64,000 nt of DNA from Kutzneria viridogrisea (GTDB lineage: Bacteria; Actinomycetota; Actinomycetes; Mycobacteriales; Pseudonocardiaceae): the NCBI GenBank assembly GCA_014138725.1, contig JACJID010000004.1:310001-374000 (forward strand), in the 5' to 3' direction. The notes under the pieces were generated by a model. That model had not been told where the DNA came from. It did no database searches and was given only the letters and a program-made list of their open reading frames with translations. Shown here one piece after another: positions 35,824 to 43,607 of the stretch. The translations under genes and the position numbers were made by a program. Positions within the stretch are counted from its first letter, which is position 1. Each line of letters opens with the position of its first letter.

Positions 35824-36803
35824 ATCCAGCGCTCCTCGACGGCCTTCAACGCGAGCTGGAAGCGGCTCGTCGCTCCGGTGACCGCCATCAGCCGCTCGAT
35901 CCTGCGGGTGACGGTCCGCCTGCTGATGCCGAGGTTGCGCGCGGCGATCTCGTCGGTGGCCCCGGCGGCGAGCAGCCTCAGCAGCTGCCGCTCCCCGGAG
36001 TGGATCCCGTGCGTCGAGCCGCCGGTTCCGGTCAGCGGGGTGGCCACCCGCCAGCACGCCTCGAACAGGGCGGCCAGCGCGGGCAGCAGGCTGCACCGGC
36101 GGACTAGCAGGGCGGTGCGGTTGTAGTCGGAATCGGCTGAGCTGAAGGAGACCAGCGCCACCCGGTCGTCGACGATCATCAGCTTCACCGGGACCGAGGC
36201 GACCACCCGCGCCTGCTCCCCGGCGGCGATGCACGGCTGGATGTTCTGCCGGTACCGCTGCGCGTCCTCCACCGAGGCCTGGGCGTAGACGACCCGGTGC
36301 ACCACCCCGCGGGCCAGGTTGGCGATCTCGGCGGGGTTGTCGTAGCTGGGGGCTCCGTACGGCGCGGTGTCCAGCGCGCGCACCTGGTGCACGGCGCTCT
36401 GCTGCAACTCGATCACCGCGCGCTGCACGGTGTCGTCGGTGAGGACCTCGACCACCTCGGGTCCGGCCACCACTCCGGTGCCGCGGCGGTAGGTCTCGTA
36501 GCGGGCGATGGCGCTGTGCGCGGCGACGGCGAACTCGGCCTCGCGGCGACGGGCCAGCAACGCGAGCGCGGAGGCCGGGTCGAGCGGGGACACGGCCTGC
36601 TCCGGCGCGGGCAGGGTCGCCATGCCGAGTTCGGCCAGGTCCAGCACGGCCCCGCGGACCCCGTCGACCGGCCGGTCCAGCTCGGCGGCCAGCGCCTCCG
36701 GTGTGCGGGCCCCGCTGTGCAGCAGGTGGGCGTAGACCTCGGCGGCGAACTCGCCCAGCCCGAGGCTGTGCAACTGAAGCGGCAGGGGCTCCAGGGCGAC
36801 CAC
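35820..36803 (-). CDS. TrmB-like plus LuxR-type HTH regulator
   Basis: These 327 residues carry a DNA-binding-type helix at both ends. Residues 10-65 are a TrmB-like winged helix (GEFAAEVYAHLLHSGARTPE, LAAELDRPVDGVRGAVLDLA). Residues 95-255 resemble the TrmB ligand-binding domain (EVLTDDTVQRAVIELQ, VPVKLMIVDDRVALVSFSS). Residues 265-325 are a LuxR/GerE HTH (LLRLLAAGATDEIAARNLGI, SRRTVTRRIERLMAVTGA). This class of stand-alone actinomycete regulator often sits beside secreted-protein or secondary-metabolite genes. Here the divergent neighbour is a secreted papain-like protease, a plausible target. Start GTG/ATG region at 36803 (VALEPLPLQLHSLGL). Ligand unknown. Confidence 0.85.
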   Translation of the reverse strand: MVALEPLPLQLHSLGLGEFAAEVYAHLLHSGARTPEALAAELDRPVDGVRGAVLDLAELGMATLPAPEQAVSPLDPASALALLARRREAEFAVAAHSAIARYETYRRGTGVVAGPEVVEVLTDDTVQRAVIELQQSAVHQVRALDTAPYGAPSYDNPAEIANLARGVVHRVVYAQASVEDAQRYRQNIQPCIAAGEQARVVASVPVKLMIVDDRVALVSFSSADSDYNRTALLVRRCSLLPALAALFEACWRVATPLTGTGGSTHGIHSGERQLLRLLAAGATDEIAARNLGISRRTVTRRIERLMAVTGATSRFQLALKAVEERWI

Positions 36804-36894
36804 GTCCCTTCGACATCCGTGGCGTGTCAGCGCCAGTGGCGCACAAGCGCCACCACCCGCCTCGCGCCGAGCGTATAACCATCACAGCGCACAC

Positions 36895-36973
36895 ATTCCC
36901 TGATTGCCAAGACGCATTCCCTGCACGACAGATTCCGATTCAGTGGGCCACCGTGCGCAGCCCTTCCCTGCAC
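36895..36973. promoter_or_regulatory. TTCCCTG direct repeats before the secreted protease
   Basis: ATTCCCTG occurs at 36895-36902 and 36916-36923, 21 bases (two helical turns) apart, and TTCCCTGCAC recurs at 36917-36926 and 36964-36973. The repeats are on one face of the DNA between the LuxR-type regulator and the protease, a possible activator site. Confidence 0.35.
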
Positions 36974-36986
36974 TGAAGGATGATCA

Positions 36987-37841
36987 ATGTTCAAAACTGT
37001 TGTGGGCAAGGCCGTGCTCGCGGCCGCCATTTCGACAAGCCTCGTCGCCCTCGCTCCCACCGCATCCGCGGCTCCCGCGCCGCTGCACGGAATGGGGGCC
37101 AAGACCGGCCACTCGCATTCCCACCGGACGGCGCCCGCGGCCGCCCCGGCGCGCGCGGCGGCGCTGGCCGCCGCCTCGGCACCGGCCAGCTGGACCCTGG
37201 CGGACTACGCGCTGACCCCCGGCGACCAGGGCCAGGTCAACTCCTGTGTGTCCTGGGCCATCGCGCACAGCGCCATGGGCCTGCTGGAGAACGAGCAGGG
37301 CATCACGGGTGGCCCCAACGCGCCGATGTACAGCTACGCCCAGCTGGTGCGCGGCCAGAACGTCGGGACCTGGCCGGAGGACACCCTGGACATCGCCTAC
37401 AACCAGGGCATCGACTCCGAGTCCGACTACTGGCAGGGCGACTACGACTACACGACCCAGCCAACGAGAGCTCAACGCGCGAACGCGTGGAACTGGCACA
37501 TCTCCGGCTACAGCAACCTGCGTACCGGGAGCGGATTACGGACCGATGTCCAGAATGCCATTTCCCAGGGGAACCCGGTCATCTTCTCCTTCGACGTGTA
37601 CCCCTCGTTCGACAAGCTGAAGGGCCAGGCCGCGCGGGATTACAGCTACCGGCCCGGCGCCAGCGAGAAATCGGTGGGCAGCCACGAGGTGACGATCATC
37701 GGCTACAACTCCCAGGGGGTTCGCGTGGAGAACTCCTGGGGCACCGGCTGGGGTGACGGCGGGTTCGTCAACCTGTCCTGGAGCTACCTCACCAGCGCAG
37801 TGCTGGACGCGCACAGCGTGGGCGCCCTCGTGACCTCCTGA
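36987..37841 (+). CDS. Secreted papain-like cysteine protease (C1)
   Basis: This is a 284-residue exported protein with a signal peptide (residues 1-28, ending TASAAP) and an Ala/His-rich propeptide to about residue 68. The catalytic Cys87 is in QGQVNSCVSWAIAHSA, equivalent to the papain QGxCGSCWAF site; the histidine is in GSHEVTIIGYN and the asparagine in VENSWGTGWGDGGFV. All three triad elements are therefore present, with the glutamine of the oxyanion hole (DQGQVNS) a few residues before the Cys. The mature enzyme is short (about 215 residues), as in bacterial C1 proteases. Start ATG 36987 has GAAGGA at 36976-36981. It is divergent from the TrmB/LuxR regulator, followed by a hairpin, and likely monocistronic. 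Confidence 0.9.
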   Translation: MFKTVVGKAVLAAAISTSLVALAPTASAAPAPLHGMGAKTGHSHSHRTAPAAAPARAAALAAASAPASWTLADYALTPGDQGQVNSCVSWAIAHSAMGLLENEQGITGGPNAPMYSYAQLVRGQNVGTWPEDTLDIAYNQGIDSESDYWQGDYDYTTQPTRAQRANAWNWHISGYSNLRTGSGLRTDVQNAISQGNPVIFSFDVYPSFDKLKGQAARDYSYRPGASEKSVGSHEVTIIGYNSQGVRVENSWGTGWGDGGFVNLSWSYLTSAVLDAHSVGALVTS

Positions 37842-37847
37842 GGCCGT

Positions 37848-37877
37848 GGCCGGTGGTGGGCCCGCCCGCCACCGGCC
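37848..37877. terminator. Bidirectional hairpin between protease and amidase genes
   Basis: GGCCGGTGG (37848-37856) and CCACCGGCC (37869-37877) form a 9-base stem with a 12-base loop, between two converging stop codons (37841 and 37886). Confidence 0.65.
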
Positions 37878-37885
37878 GACCGGGC

Positions 37886-39307
37886 TCAGTCGGTCCAGAT
37901 CGGGGCGTGCCGGTCGGCCCAGCCGCACTGGGCCTCCAACTGGGCGCTGAGCGAGATCAGCGTGGCCTCGTCGGCGGGCCGCCCGGCGAGCATCACGCCG
38001 ATGGGCAGGCCGTCCTCGGTCCAGTGCACCGGCAGCGAGATCGCGGGCTGACCGGTGACGTTCTGCGCCGGGGTGAAGGGCACGAACTGCTCGGCGCGGG
38101 CGAACTCCTCCGCGGGGTCGCCGGTCTCGGTGAACCAGCCAGCGGGCCGGGGCGGCAGGGCCAGGGTCGGGCAGAGCACCACGTCGTACTGCGCGGTCTG
38201 GTCGAGGATGGTCCGCGCGGCGGTCTGCACGGCACCGAGCGCGGCGGCGAACTGGGCAGCGGTCACGGACTTGCCGTGCTCACGCAGGGTCCTGGTCACC
38301 GGCCGCAGCGCCTGCTCCGACTCGGGCGGCACCGGGACGCCGACGGCGAGCACCGCCCACAGCGTGAGGAACAGCCCGCTGAACTCCGGGCCCACCGGGT
38401 AGGTGATGTCCTCCACCACGTGCCCGGAGTCCGTGAGCAGGTCGGTGGCGATCTCGCAGGCCCGCACGCACTCGGGGTCGACCGGCACCCCGGTCGGCGC
38501 CGCGGTGAACCGGCCGATGCGCAGCCTGCCCGGCTCGCGCTCGGCGTAGGAGGCGAAGCTGTCGGCGGGCCGCGAGATCGGCACCAGCGCGCCGGGCGCG
38601 TAGTCGGCCAGCACGTCGAGCGTGGCAGCGGCGTCGCGCACGGTCCTGGTCAGCATGCCGCGCACCGACAACCGGCCCGCGTCGCCGGGCATCGGCCCGC
38701 CCGAGACCCGTCCCCAGGAGGGCTTCAGGCCGACCAGCCCGCACACGCTGGCCGGGATGCGGATCGAGCCGCCGCCGTCGCTGCCCTGGGCCACCGGCAC
38801 GAACCCGGCCGCGACCGCCGCACCCGCTCCCCCGCTGGAGCCGCCCGCCGAGTGGTCCAGGTTCCACGGGGTGCGCGTCTCGATGCCCAGGTCCGTGGCG
38901 CTGTGCGGGGTGAGCCCGAACTCCGGGGTAGCCGTCTTGCCCAGGCTGATCATGCCCGCCCCGGCCAGCGCTTCCACCACGTGCGCGTCCACCGGGGGCA
39001 CGAACTGGGCCATCGGCGCGCTGCCGAAGGCCGTGGGCACGCCCGCGGTGATGTCCAGGTCCTTGATCGCCGTGGGCACGCCGTGCAGCGGGGGCAGCTG
39101 CTCGGCGGGCGTGTCCAGCACCGCCTGCTCGGCCGCGCGGGCCTGCTCGCGCGCGGACTCGGCGGTGACCGTGACGAACGCGCCCACCTTGCCGTCCAGG
39201 CGGGCGATCCGGTCCAGGTGGTGCTCGACCAGTTCCACCGGGCTCACCTCGCGGGAACGCACCCGCGCGGCCTGCTCCAGTGCGGTCAACTCGTGCAGCT
39301 CTGCCAT
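37886..39307 (-). CDS. Amidase (amidase signature family)
   Basis: This enzyme hydrolyses carboxamides to acid and ammonia. Its 473 residues carry the amidase signature Ser-cisSer-Lys triad: Lys in TAIKDLDITAG, cis-Ser in SAGGSSGGAGAAVAAG, and nucleophile Ser in GSDGGGSIRIPAS, followed by GLVGLKPSWGRVS. The C-terminus, with FTPAQNVTGQPAISLPVHWT and GVMLAGRPADEATLI, resembles GatA-like and 6-aminohexanoate-cyclic-dimer-hydrolase-like amidases, but lack of GatB/GatC neighbours argues against tRNA amidation. The ATG at 39307 (MAELHELTALEQ) is chosen over 39331. It is divergent from a TetR regulator, 71 bases apart, so a substrate-induced amidase is likely. Substrate unknown. Confidence 0.9.
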   Translation of the reverse strand: MAELHELTALEQAARVRSREVSPVELVEHHLDRIARLDGKVGAFVTVTAESAREQARAAEQAVLDTPAEQLPPLHGVPTAIKDLDITAGVPTAFGSAPMAQFVPPVDAHVVEALAGAGMISLGKTATPEFGLTPHSATDLGIETRTPWNLDHSAGGSSGGAGAAVAAGFVPVAQGSDGGGSIRIPASVCGLVGLKPSWGRVSGGPMPGDAGRLSVRGMLTRTVRDAAATLDVLADYAPGALVPISRPADSFASYAEREPGRLRIGRFTAAPTGVPVDPECVRACEIATDLLTDSGHVVEDITYPVGPEFSGLFLTLWAVLAVGVPVPPESEQALRPVTRTLREHGKSVTAAQFAAALGAVQTAARTILDQTAQYDVVLCPTLALPPRPAGWFTETGDPAEEFARAEQFVPFTPAQNVTGQPAISLPVHWTEDGLPIGVMLAGRPADEATLISLSAQLEAQCGWADRHAPIWTD

Positions 39308-39334
39308 CAGCCCATGTAAGCCGATGCACACACC

Positions 39335-39369
39335 GCGTGCAATAGTGCGTGCACAGATGCGCGCAATAG
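39335..39369. promoter_or_regulatory. GCGYGCAATAG direct repeats in the amidase/TetR gap
   Basis: GCGTGCAATAG (39335-39345) and GCGCGCAATAG (39359-39369) are 24 bases apart. TGCAC/GTGCA inverted pairs overlap them. They fill most of the 71-base divergent gap, so they probably include the TetR operator and one promoter. Confidence 0.45.
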
Positions 39370-39378
39370 ACTGCCCGC

Positions 39379-40026
39379 ATGCGGCACCGGTGGAGCAGGC
39401 AGACCATCCTCGACGCGGCCGTGGAGCTGGTGTCCAACTCGGGCGGCGTCGACTCGTTCAGCATGCGCAAGCTGGCCGCCGAGCTGGGCACCGACTCCTC
39501 CAGCCTGTACCGGCACTTCCGCAACCGCACCGAGCTGCTGCTCGCGGTCATCGACCACGTGCTGATCCAGGCCATGGCGGGCTACCAGCGGCGCGGGGAC
39601 TGGCGTGAGCGGATCACCGAGGTGGCGCTGCGCGTATGGGACGCGCACGCCGCACTGCCCCAGCTCGCCGCGGACTTCAGCCGCTACCCCGCCAGCGGGC
39701 CGGGCACCCGGCTGGTGATCGAGGAGCTGTTGCAGGCCCTGCACGACGCCGGGGTGCCCGAGGAGCGCGTCCCCGAGTGGTACCAGCGGCTGGCGACGAT
39801 GGCCGTGTCGCTGATCTCCGCGCACGCCGCCGCCCGCACCCGCGGCCCGCGCGAGGTCGAGCAGGGCCTGGAGACCTTCCGCGTGATCACCCTGGGCGCC
39901 GACCCGGTCGGTTTCCCCGCGCTGGCCCGCTACGGCCCGCGCATCGCCCCCGTCGGCTTCGACCGGGACGGCTTCCGTGCCACCGTCGAGGTGCTGCTGG
40001 ACTCGGTGCCCGCAGGCCGTGGGTAG
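39379..40026 (+). CDS. TetR/AcrR-family regulator next to the amidase
   Basis: This 215-residue repressor has a DNA-binding domain at residues 5-55 (RQTILDAAVELVSNSGGVDS, FSMRKLAAELGTDSSSLYRHF, RNRTELLLAVID). The C-terminal domain resembles TetR_C type 11 or similar families (WRERITEVALRVWDAHAAL, RLATMAVSLISAHAAAR, TFRVITLGADPVGFPALARY), with a ligand pocket of unknown specificity. It is divergent from the amidase gene, the probable target, and 10 bases upstream of the glutathione peroxidase gene in the same direction, so those two may be co-transcribed. Start ATG 39379. Confidence 0.9.
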   Translation: MRHRWSRQTILDAAVELVSNSGGVDSFSMRKLAAELGTDSSSLYRHFRNRTELLLAVIDHVLIQAMAGYQRRGDWRERITEVALRVWDAHAALPQLAADFSRYPASGPGTRLVIEELLQALHDAGVPEERVPEWYQRLATMAVSLISAHAAARTRGPREVEQGLETFRVITLGADPVGFPALARYGPRIAPVGFDRDGFRATVEVLLDSVPAGRG

Positions 40027-40036
40027 GCTCGGTGGC

Positions 40037-40525
40037 ATGAGCATCCTGGACGTGGAGCTGCGCACCCTCGACGGGCAGACCACCACCCTGTCCGCGCTGG
40101 GCGGCAAGGCCCTGCTGATCGTCAACGTGGCCTCGAAGTGCGGGCTCACCCCGCAGTACGCCGGACTGGAGCGGTTGCAGGAGCGCTACGCCGAGCGCGG
40201 CCTGATCGTCGTGGGCTTCCCGTGCAACGGTTTCATGGGCCAGGAGCCGGGCAGCTCCGAGGAGATCGCCACGTTCTGCTCCACCACCTACGGGGTCACC
40301 TTCCCGATGATGGAGAAGATCGAGGTCAACGGGGCGGACCGGCACCCGCTCTACGCCGAGCTGACCGCCAGCGCCGACGCCGAGGGCACCGCCGGTGACG
40401 TGCAGTGGAACTTCGAGAAGTTCCTCGTCACCGCCGAGGGCTCGGTGGCCGCCCGCATCCGCCCCCGCACCGAGCCCGAGGACCCCGCCGTCATCGAGGC
40501 CATCGAGAAGGCCCTGGCGGGCTGA
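40037..40525 (+). CDS. Glutathione/thioredoxin peroxidase (BtuE-like)
   Basis: This 162-residue thiol peroxidase reduces hydroperoxides. The peroxidatic Cys35 (a Cys, not selenocysteine) is in NVASKCGLTPQY, and the Trp-Asn pair is in VQWNFEKFLV. The third tetrad motif, FPCNQF in most homologues, reads FPCNGFMGQEPG, so the usual Gln is Gly; Cys84-region FPCN is kept and could be the resolving Cys. The GADRHPLYAEL segment resembles BtuE of Escherichia coli. Actinomycetes lack glutathione, so the electron donor would be thioredoxin or a mycothiol system. Start ATG 40037, ten bases after the TetR stop. A perfect palindrome follows the stop. Confidence 0.9.
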   Translation: MSILDVELRTLDGQTTTLSALGGKALLIVNVASKCGLTPQYAGLERLQERYAERGLIVVGFPCNGFMGQEPGSSEEIATFCSTTYGVTFPMMEKIEVNGADRHPLYAELTASADAEGTAGDVQWNFEKFLVTAEGSVAARIRPRTEPEDPAVIEAIEKALAG

Positions 40526-40531
40526 GGCCGT

Positions 40532-40588
40532 ATGTCATGAAGGTGCCGTTCGCGGCGTTGAACGCCGCGAACGGCACCTTCATGACAT
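40532..40588. repeat. Dispersed palindrome (family A), copy 2: 57-base perfect palindrome
   Basis: A 28-base arm (40532-40559, beginning ATGTCATGAAGGTGCCGTTC) and its exact complement (40561-40588) flank a single central base. It lies between the converging glutathione peroxidase and kinase genes, where it can end transcription both ways. The outer arm TGTCATGAARGTGCC matches copy 1 at 26739. A short frame through it reads MKVPFAALNAANGTFMT and explains spurious small gene predictions. Confidence 0.88.
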
Positions 40589-40609
40589 GTCAGTACGGGT
40601 CGGTGCGGC

Positions 40610-42157
40610 TCAGCTCTCCGGGGTGGCGGCGCCGACCTTCGTCTCGTTGTTGACGAAGATCTGCTTGCCGTCCCAGCGGATCGAGAACAGCATCGGCTGC
40701 TTGACCTTGGAGTTGTCCTTCTTGGTGATGTGCGCGTCGGCCACCACCACGTAGACATCGCCACCCTTGGACTGCACATTGCTCAGGCTGATCGACTGCA
40801 TCGAGCTGGCCAGGGTGGACTTCCAGGCGCTCTCGCTCCCCAGCTTGGCCTGGTAGTCCGGTGTGTACATGGCCCACGCAGCGGCCAGGTCACCCGAGGG
40901 GAGCTGCGAGTACAGGTCGCGCACGAGCTGCACGCTCTGCTCAGCCGTCGGATCGCTGGTCACCGGCTGGCGAGAGGGCAGCGTCGATGCGGTCGTGGAC
41001 GGCCCGCTGGTGGCCGAGGTGCCGCCGCCCTGGGAACCGCCACCGGTACCGCCGTTGTTCTGCTGCTTCGAGTTGAGCATCTGCACCACGAGCACGCCGA
41101 CCACGGCGGCGGCGACCACGGCCAGGGCCACGCCGATGGCGGCGCCGCGGTTGAGCTTCGAGGGCTCGGGCTCGCCCACCGGGCGCTGCTGCGGGGGACG
41201 CACCGGGGGCAGCGCGGCGGTGCTGGTGGCCCGCGAGGGTGGCTGCTGGCGCGGCGGCGGGGGCTGGTGCGGGCGCTGCTGGGCGGCGACCGTGGCGGGC
41301 GCGGGCTGGTGGGCGACGAAGCTGGGGGCGTGCTGGCCGCTGGCGACCGCGCCCATGGCCTCGCGCACGGCGTTCATGTCCACCCGCTCGGTGGGCTCGG
41401 CGGCGAGCAGCTCCATCAGCGGGGTGGTCAGCAGGCCGGCCTGCTGCGGCGGGGTGATCTGCCCGGAGGCCACCTTGTGCAGCAGCGCCAACGGGTTGTC
41501 GCTCAGGCCGAACGGCGGGACGCCCTCCACGGCGGCGTAGACCGTGGCGGCGAGGGAGAACACGTCGGAGGCCGGGGTCGGGTCGTGTCCCTTGGCGATC
41601 TCCGGCGCGAGGTAGGCCGGGGTGCCCGCGAGCATGCCGGTCGCGGTGACCGTGCCATCGCCAGCGGCGCGCGAGATGCCGAAGTCGGTGATCTTCACCG
41701 TGCCGTCCTCGCCCAGCAACACGTTGCCCGGCTTGACATCCCGGTGCACGATGCCCGCGGCGTGCGCGGCAGCCAGCGCGGAGGCCACGTGCATGCCGAT
41801 GCGGGCGGCCTCCTGCGGTGGCAGGCTGCCGCGCTCGTCGAGCACCGCGGACAGGCTCTTGGAGGGCACGTACTCCATGACCAGCCACGGCATGCCGTCG
41901 CCCTCGTCGACCACGTCGAACACCGACACGGCGTTGGGGTGCTGGAGCCGCGCGGCGATCCGGCCCTCCCGCATGGCCCTGCGCTTGGCCTCGTCGGCCT
42001 CGGCCTCGCTCTGCCCCGGCTGGAGCAGCAACTGCTTGACCGCGACGGTCCGGTACAGCAGCTCGTCGTGCGCCTGCCACACCACACCCATCGCCCCACT
42101 GCCGATCCGTCGGCCCAAGCGGTAACGCCCAGCGACTACCCGGCCATCGACGGTCAC
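40610..42157 (-). CDS. Membrane Ser/Thr protein kinase
   Basis: This is a 515-residue PknB-like (Hanks-type) kinase. The cytoplasmic kinase domain (residues 8-265) has the Gly loop IGSGAMGVVW, Lys in VAVKQLL, catalytic loop HRDVKPGNVLL near 137, DFG in ITDFGISRA and the activation segment GTPAYLAPE. A Pro/Gln-rich linker follows, then one membrane helix near 345 (GAAIGVALAVVAAAVVGVLV). The Ser/Thr-rich stalk and an extracytoplasmic C-terminal domain of about 110 residues (RDLYSQLPSGDLAAAWAMYT) resemble an NTF2/DUF4878-type fold. PASTA repeats are absent, so it is not a PknB cell-wall sensor proper. The GTG at 42157 has GGAG six bases upstream; the much longer upstream frame is antisense to the next gene. 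Confidence 0.93.
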   Translation of the reverse strand: MTVDGRVVAGRYRLGRRIGSGAMGVVWQAHDELLYRTVAVKQLLLQPGQSEAEADEAKRRAMREGRIAARLQHPNAVSVFDVVDEGDGMPWLVMEYVPSKSLSAVLDERGSLPPQEAARIGMHVASALAAAHAAGIVHRDVKPGNVLLGEDGTVKITDFGISRAAGDGTVTATGMLAGTPAYLAPEIAKGHDPTPASDVFSLAATVYAAVEGVPPFGLSDNPLALLHKVASGQITPPQQAGLLTTPLMELLAAEPTERVDMNAVREAMGAVASGQHAPSFVAHQPAPATVAAQQRPHQPPPPRQQPPSRATSTAALPPVRPPQQRPVGEPEPSKLNRGAAIGVALAVVAAAVVGVLVVQMLNSKQQNNGGTGGGSQGGGTSATSGPSTTASTLPSRQPVTSDPTAEQSVQLVRDLYSQLPSGDLAAAWAMYTPDYQAKLGSESAWKSTLASSMQSISLSNVQSKGGDVYVVVADAHITKKDNSKVKQPMLFSIRWDGKQIFVNNETKVGAATPES

Positions 42158-42352
42158 GCCATCTCCTCGTTCCTGGTTGCGTGCTCCCCGAAAGGGCACC
42201 GCGGCAAGCGGCTGCGACGGCGCGAAGCCGGCAAGGGGCAGCCGCCGTAGAGGATACCCACGCCCGTGCGGGCGGAGGCATTGACACGGCGCGAACCGGG
42301 GGTCACCGTTGCGCGCACCGCGGAATACCCGCGAATGCACGAGGTGGGTTCG

Positions 42353-43600
42353 ATGAGACGAAGATCTGTGCGCGCCCTGGCCGCACTGTCCCTGCTGGGC
42401 CTTTCGGCCTGTTCGGTCAGCGCCGCTGAGCCATCCGCACCAGCGGGCGCGCTGACCGTGTGGTTGATGGCCGACAGCGCCCCGCCCGGCGTGGTCGCCG
42501 AGGTGAACAAGCAGTTCCAGACCCTGCACCCCGGGGTGCGGGTCACCGTGCAGACCATCGCCTGGTCCGGCAGGGCCACCCGGTGGGAGGCGGGCATGGC
42601 CAGTGCCACCCCGCCGGACGTGGTGGAGATGGGCAACAGCGACGTGGTCGCCTACGCGGTGGGCGGCAAGCTGACCGACCTGAGCGGCCGGGACTTCGAG
42701 AACTCCGAGACCTGGCTGGCCGGCCTGCGCGAGGCGGGCACCTCCAGCGGCAAGCTCTACGGCGTGCCCTACTACGGCGGCGCCCGCGTGGTCATCTACC
42801 GCAAGGACCTCTGGCAGCGCGCCGGCCTCGGTCAGCCACCCGGCACCGTGGCCGAGCTGCGCGCCGACGCGCTCAGGCTGATGGCCGCCAACCCGGCCCC
42901 CGACTTCTCCGGGCTGTCGCTGCCCGGCCGCTACCAGTACGCCGGTCTGTCCTTCGTGTTCGACGCGGGCGGCTCCATCGCCACCCAGCGGGACGGCAAA
43001 TGGGTGGGAGCGCTCTCCACGGCCAAGTCCGTCACCGGGTTGCAGAACTGGCTGTCGCTGGCCACCGCCGTGTCCCGGGTGCCCGCCGACGCCGACGAGA
43101 CCACCAACGTGGACCAGCTGGGCACCGGCAGGGCCGCCATGGTCATCGGCCAGGGCTCCACCGCGGCGCAGGTCGCGCAGAAGTACCCGCAGCTGGGCGA
43201 GCAGCTCGGCGTGTTCCCGCTGCCGGGTGTGAGCGGACCGGCCCCGGTGTTCCTCGGCGGCTCGAACCTGGTGGTGCCCAAGACGACCCAGCGCACCGCG
43301 CTGGCCGCCGAATGGATCAAGCTGATCACCGGGACGCAGTACGAGGGGCTGCTGGGGCAGAGCGGGCTGGTGCCCAACAGCAGCGCGCTGTCGACCATGG
43401 TTGGTGGCATCACCGCGGTGGAGCTGGCCGCGGCCCAGCACAGCTGGTTCACCCCGGCCTCACCCCGCTGGTCGGCGGTGGACAACGCGAACATCGTGCA
43501 GAACATGTTCCAGTCCATCCGCAGCGGCTGGGTCACTCCCGCCGCCGCTGCGGCCACCGCGGACGAGAAGATCACTCAGTTGCTGAACTCCACCGGGTGA
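42353..43600 (+). CDS. Orphan ABC-transporter sugar-binding lipoprotein
   Basis: This family 1 extracellular solute-binding protein has about 415 residues. It begins MRRRSVRALAALSLLGLSAC, with a lipobox (LSAC) that anchors it to the membrane surface. The SBP fold is seen in ALTVWLMADSAPPG, TPPDVVEMGNSDVVAY, YGVPYYGGARVVIYRKDLW and the hinge AAMVIGQGSTAA; these segments resemble maltose and N-acetylglucosamine-type binding proteins. No permease or ATPase gene is adjacent, so it must work with a transporter encoded elsewhere or act as a sensor. Start at ATG 42353 (GAGGTGGG upstream); an ATG six codons earlier is possible. It diverges from the Ser/Thr kinase. Confidence 0.9.
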   Translation: MRRRSVRALAALSLLGLSACSVSAAEPSAPAGALTVWLMADSAPPGVVAEVNKQFQTLHPGVRVTVQTIAWSGRATRWEAGMASATPPDVVEMGNSDVVAYAVGGKLTDLSGRDFENSETWLAGLREAGTSSGKLYGVPYYGGARVVIYRKDLWQRAGLGQPPGTVAELRADALRLMAANPAPDFSGLSLPGRYQYAGLSFVFDAGGSIATQRDGKWVGALSTAKSVTGLQNWLSLATAVSRVPADADETTNVDQLGTGRAAMVIGQGSTAAQVAQKYPQLGEQLGVFPLPGVSGPAPVFLGGSNLVVPKTTQRTALAAEWIKLITGTQYEGLLGQSGLVPNSSALSTMVGGITAVELAAAQHSWFTPASPRWSAVDNANIVQNMFQSIRSGWVTPAAAAATADEKITQLLNSTG

Positions 43601-43607
43601 GCCACCT

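Noticed and set aside
40536-40590. Small gene reading MKVPFAALNAANGTFMT
   Set aside because: The frame exists because the DNA is a perfect palindrome; there is no ribosome site and no codon-use signal.
42158-43441. Extension of the Ser/Thr kinase frame to 43441
   Set aside because: This stretch is antisense to the solute-binding lipoprotein gene and has no kinase-family content; GTG 42157 has a good ribosome site.
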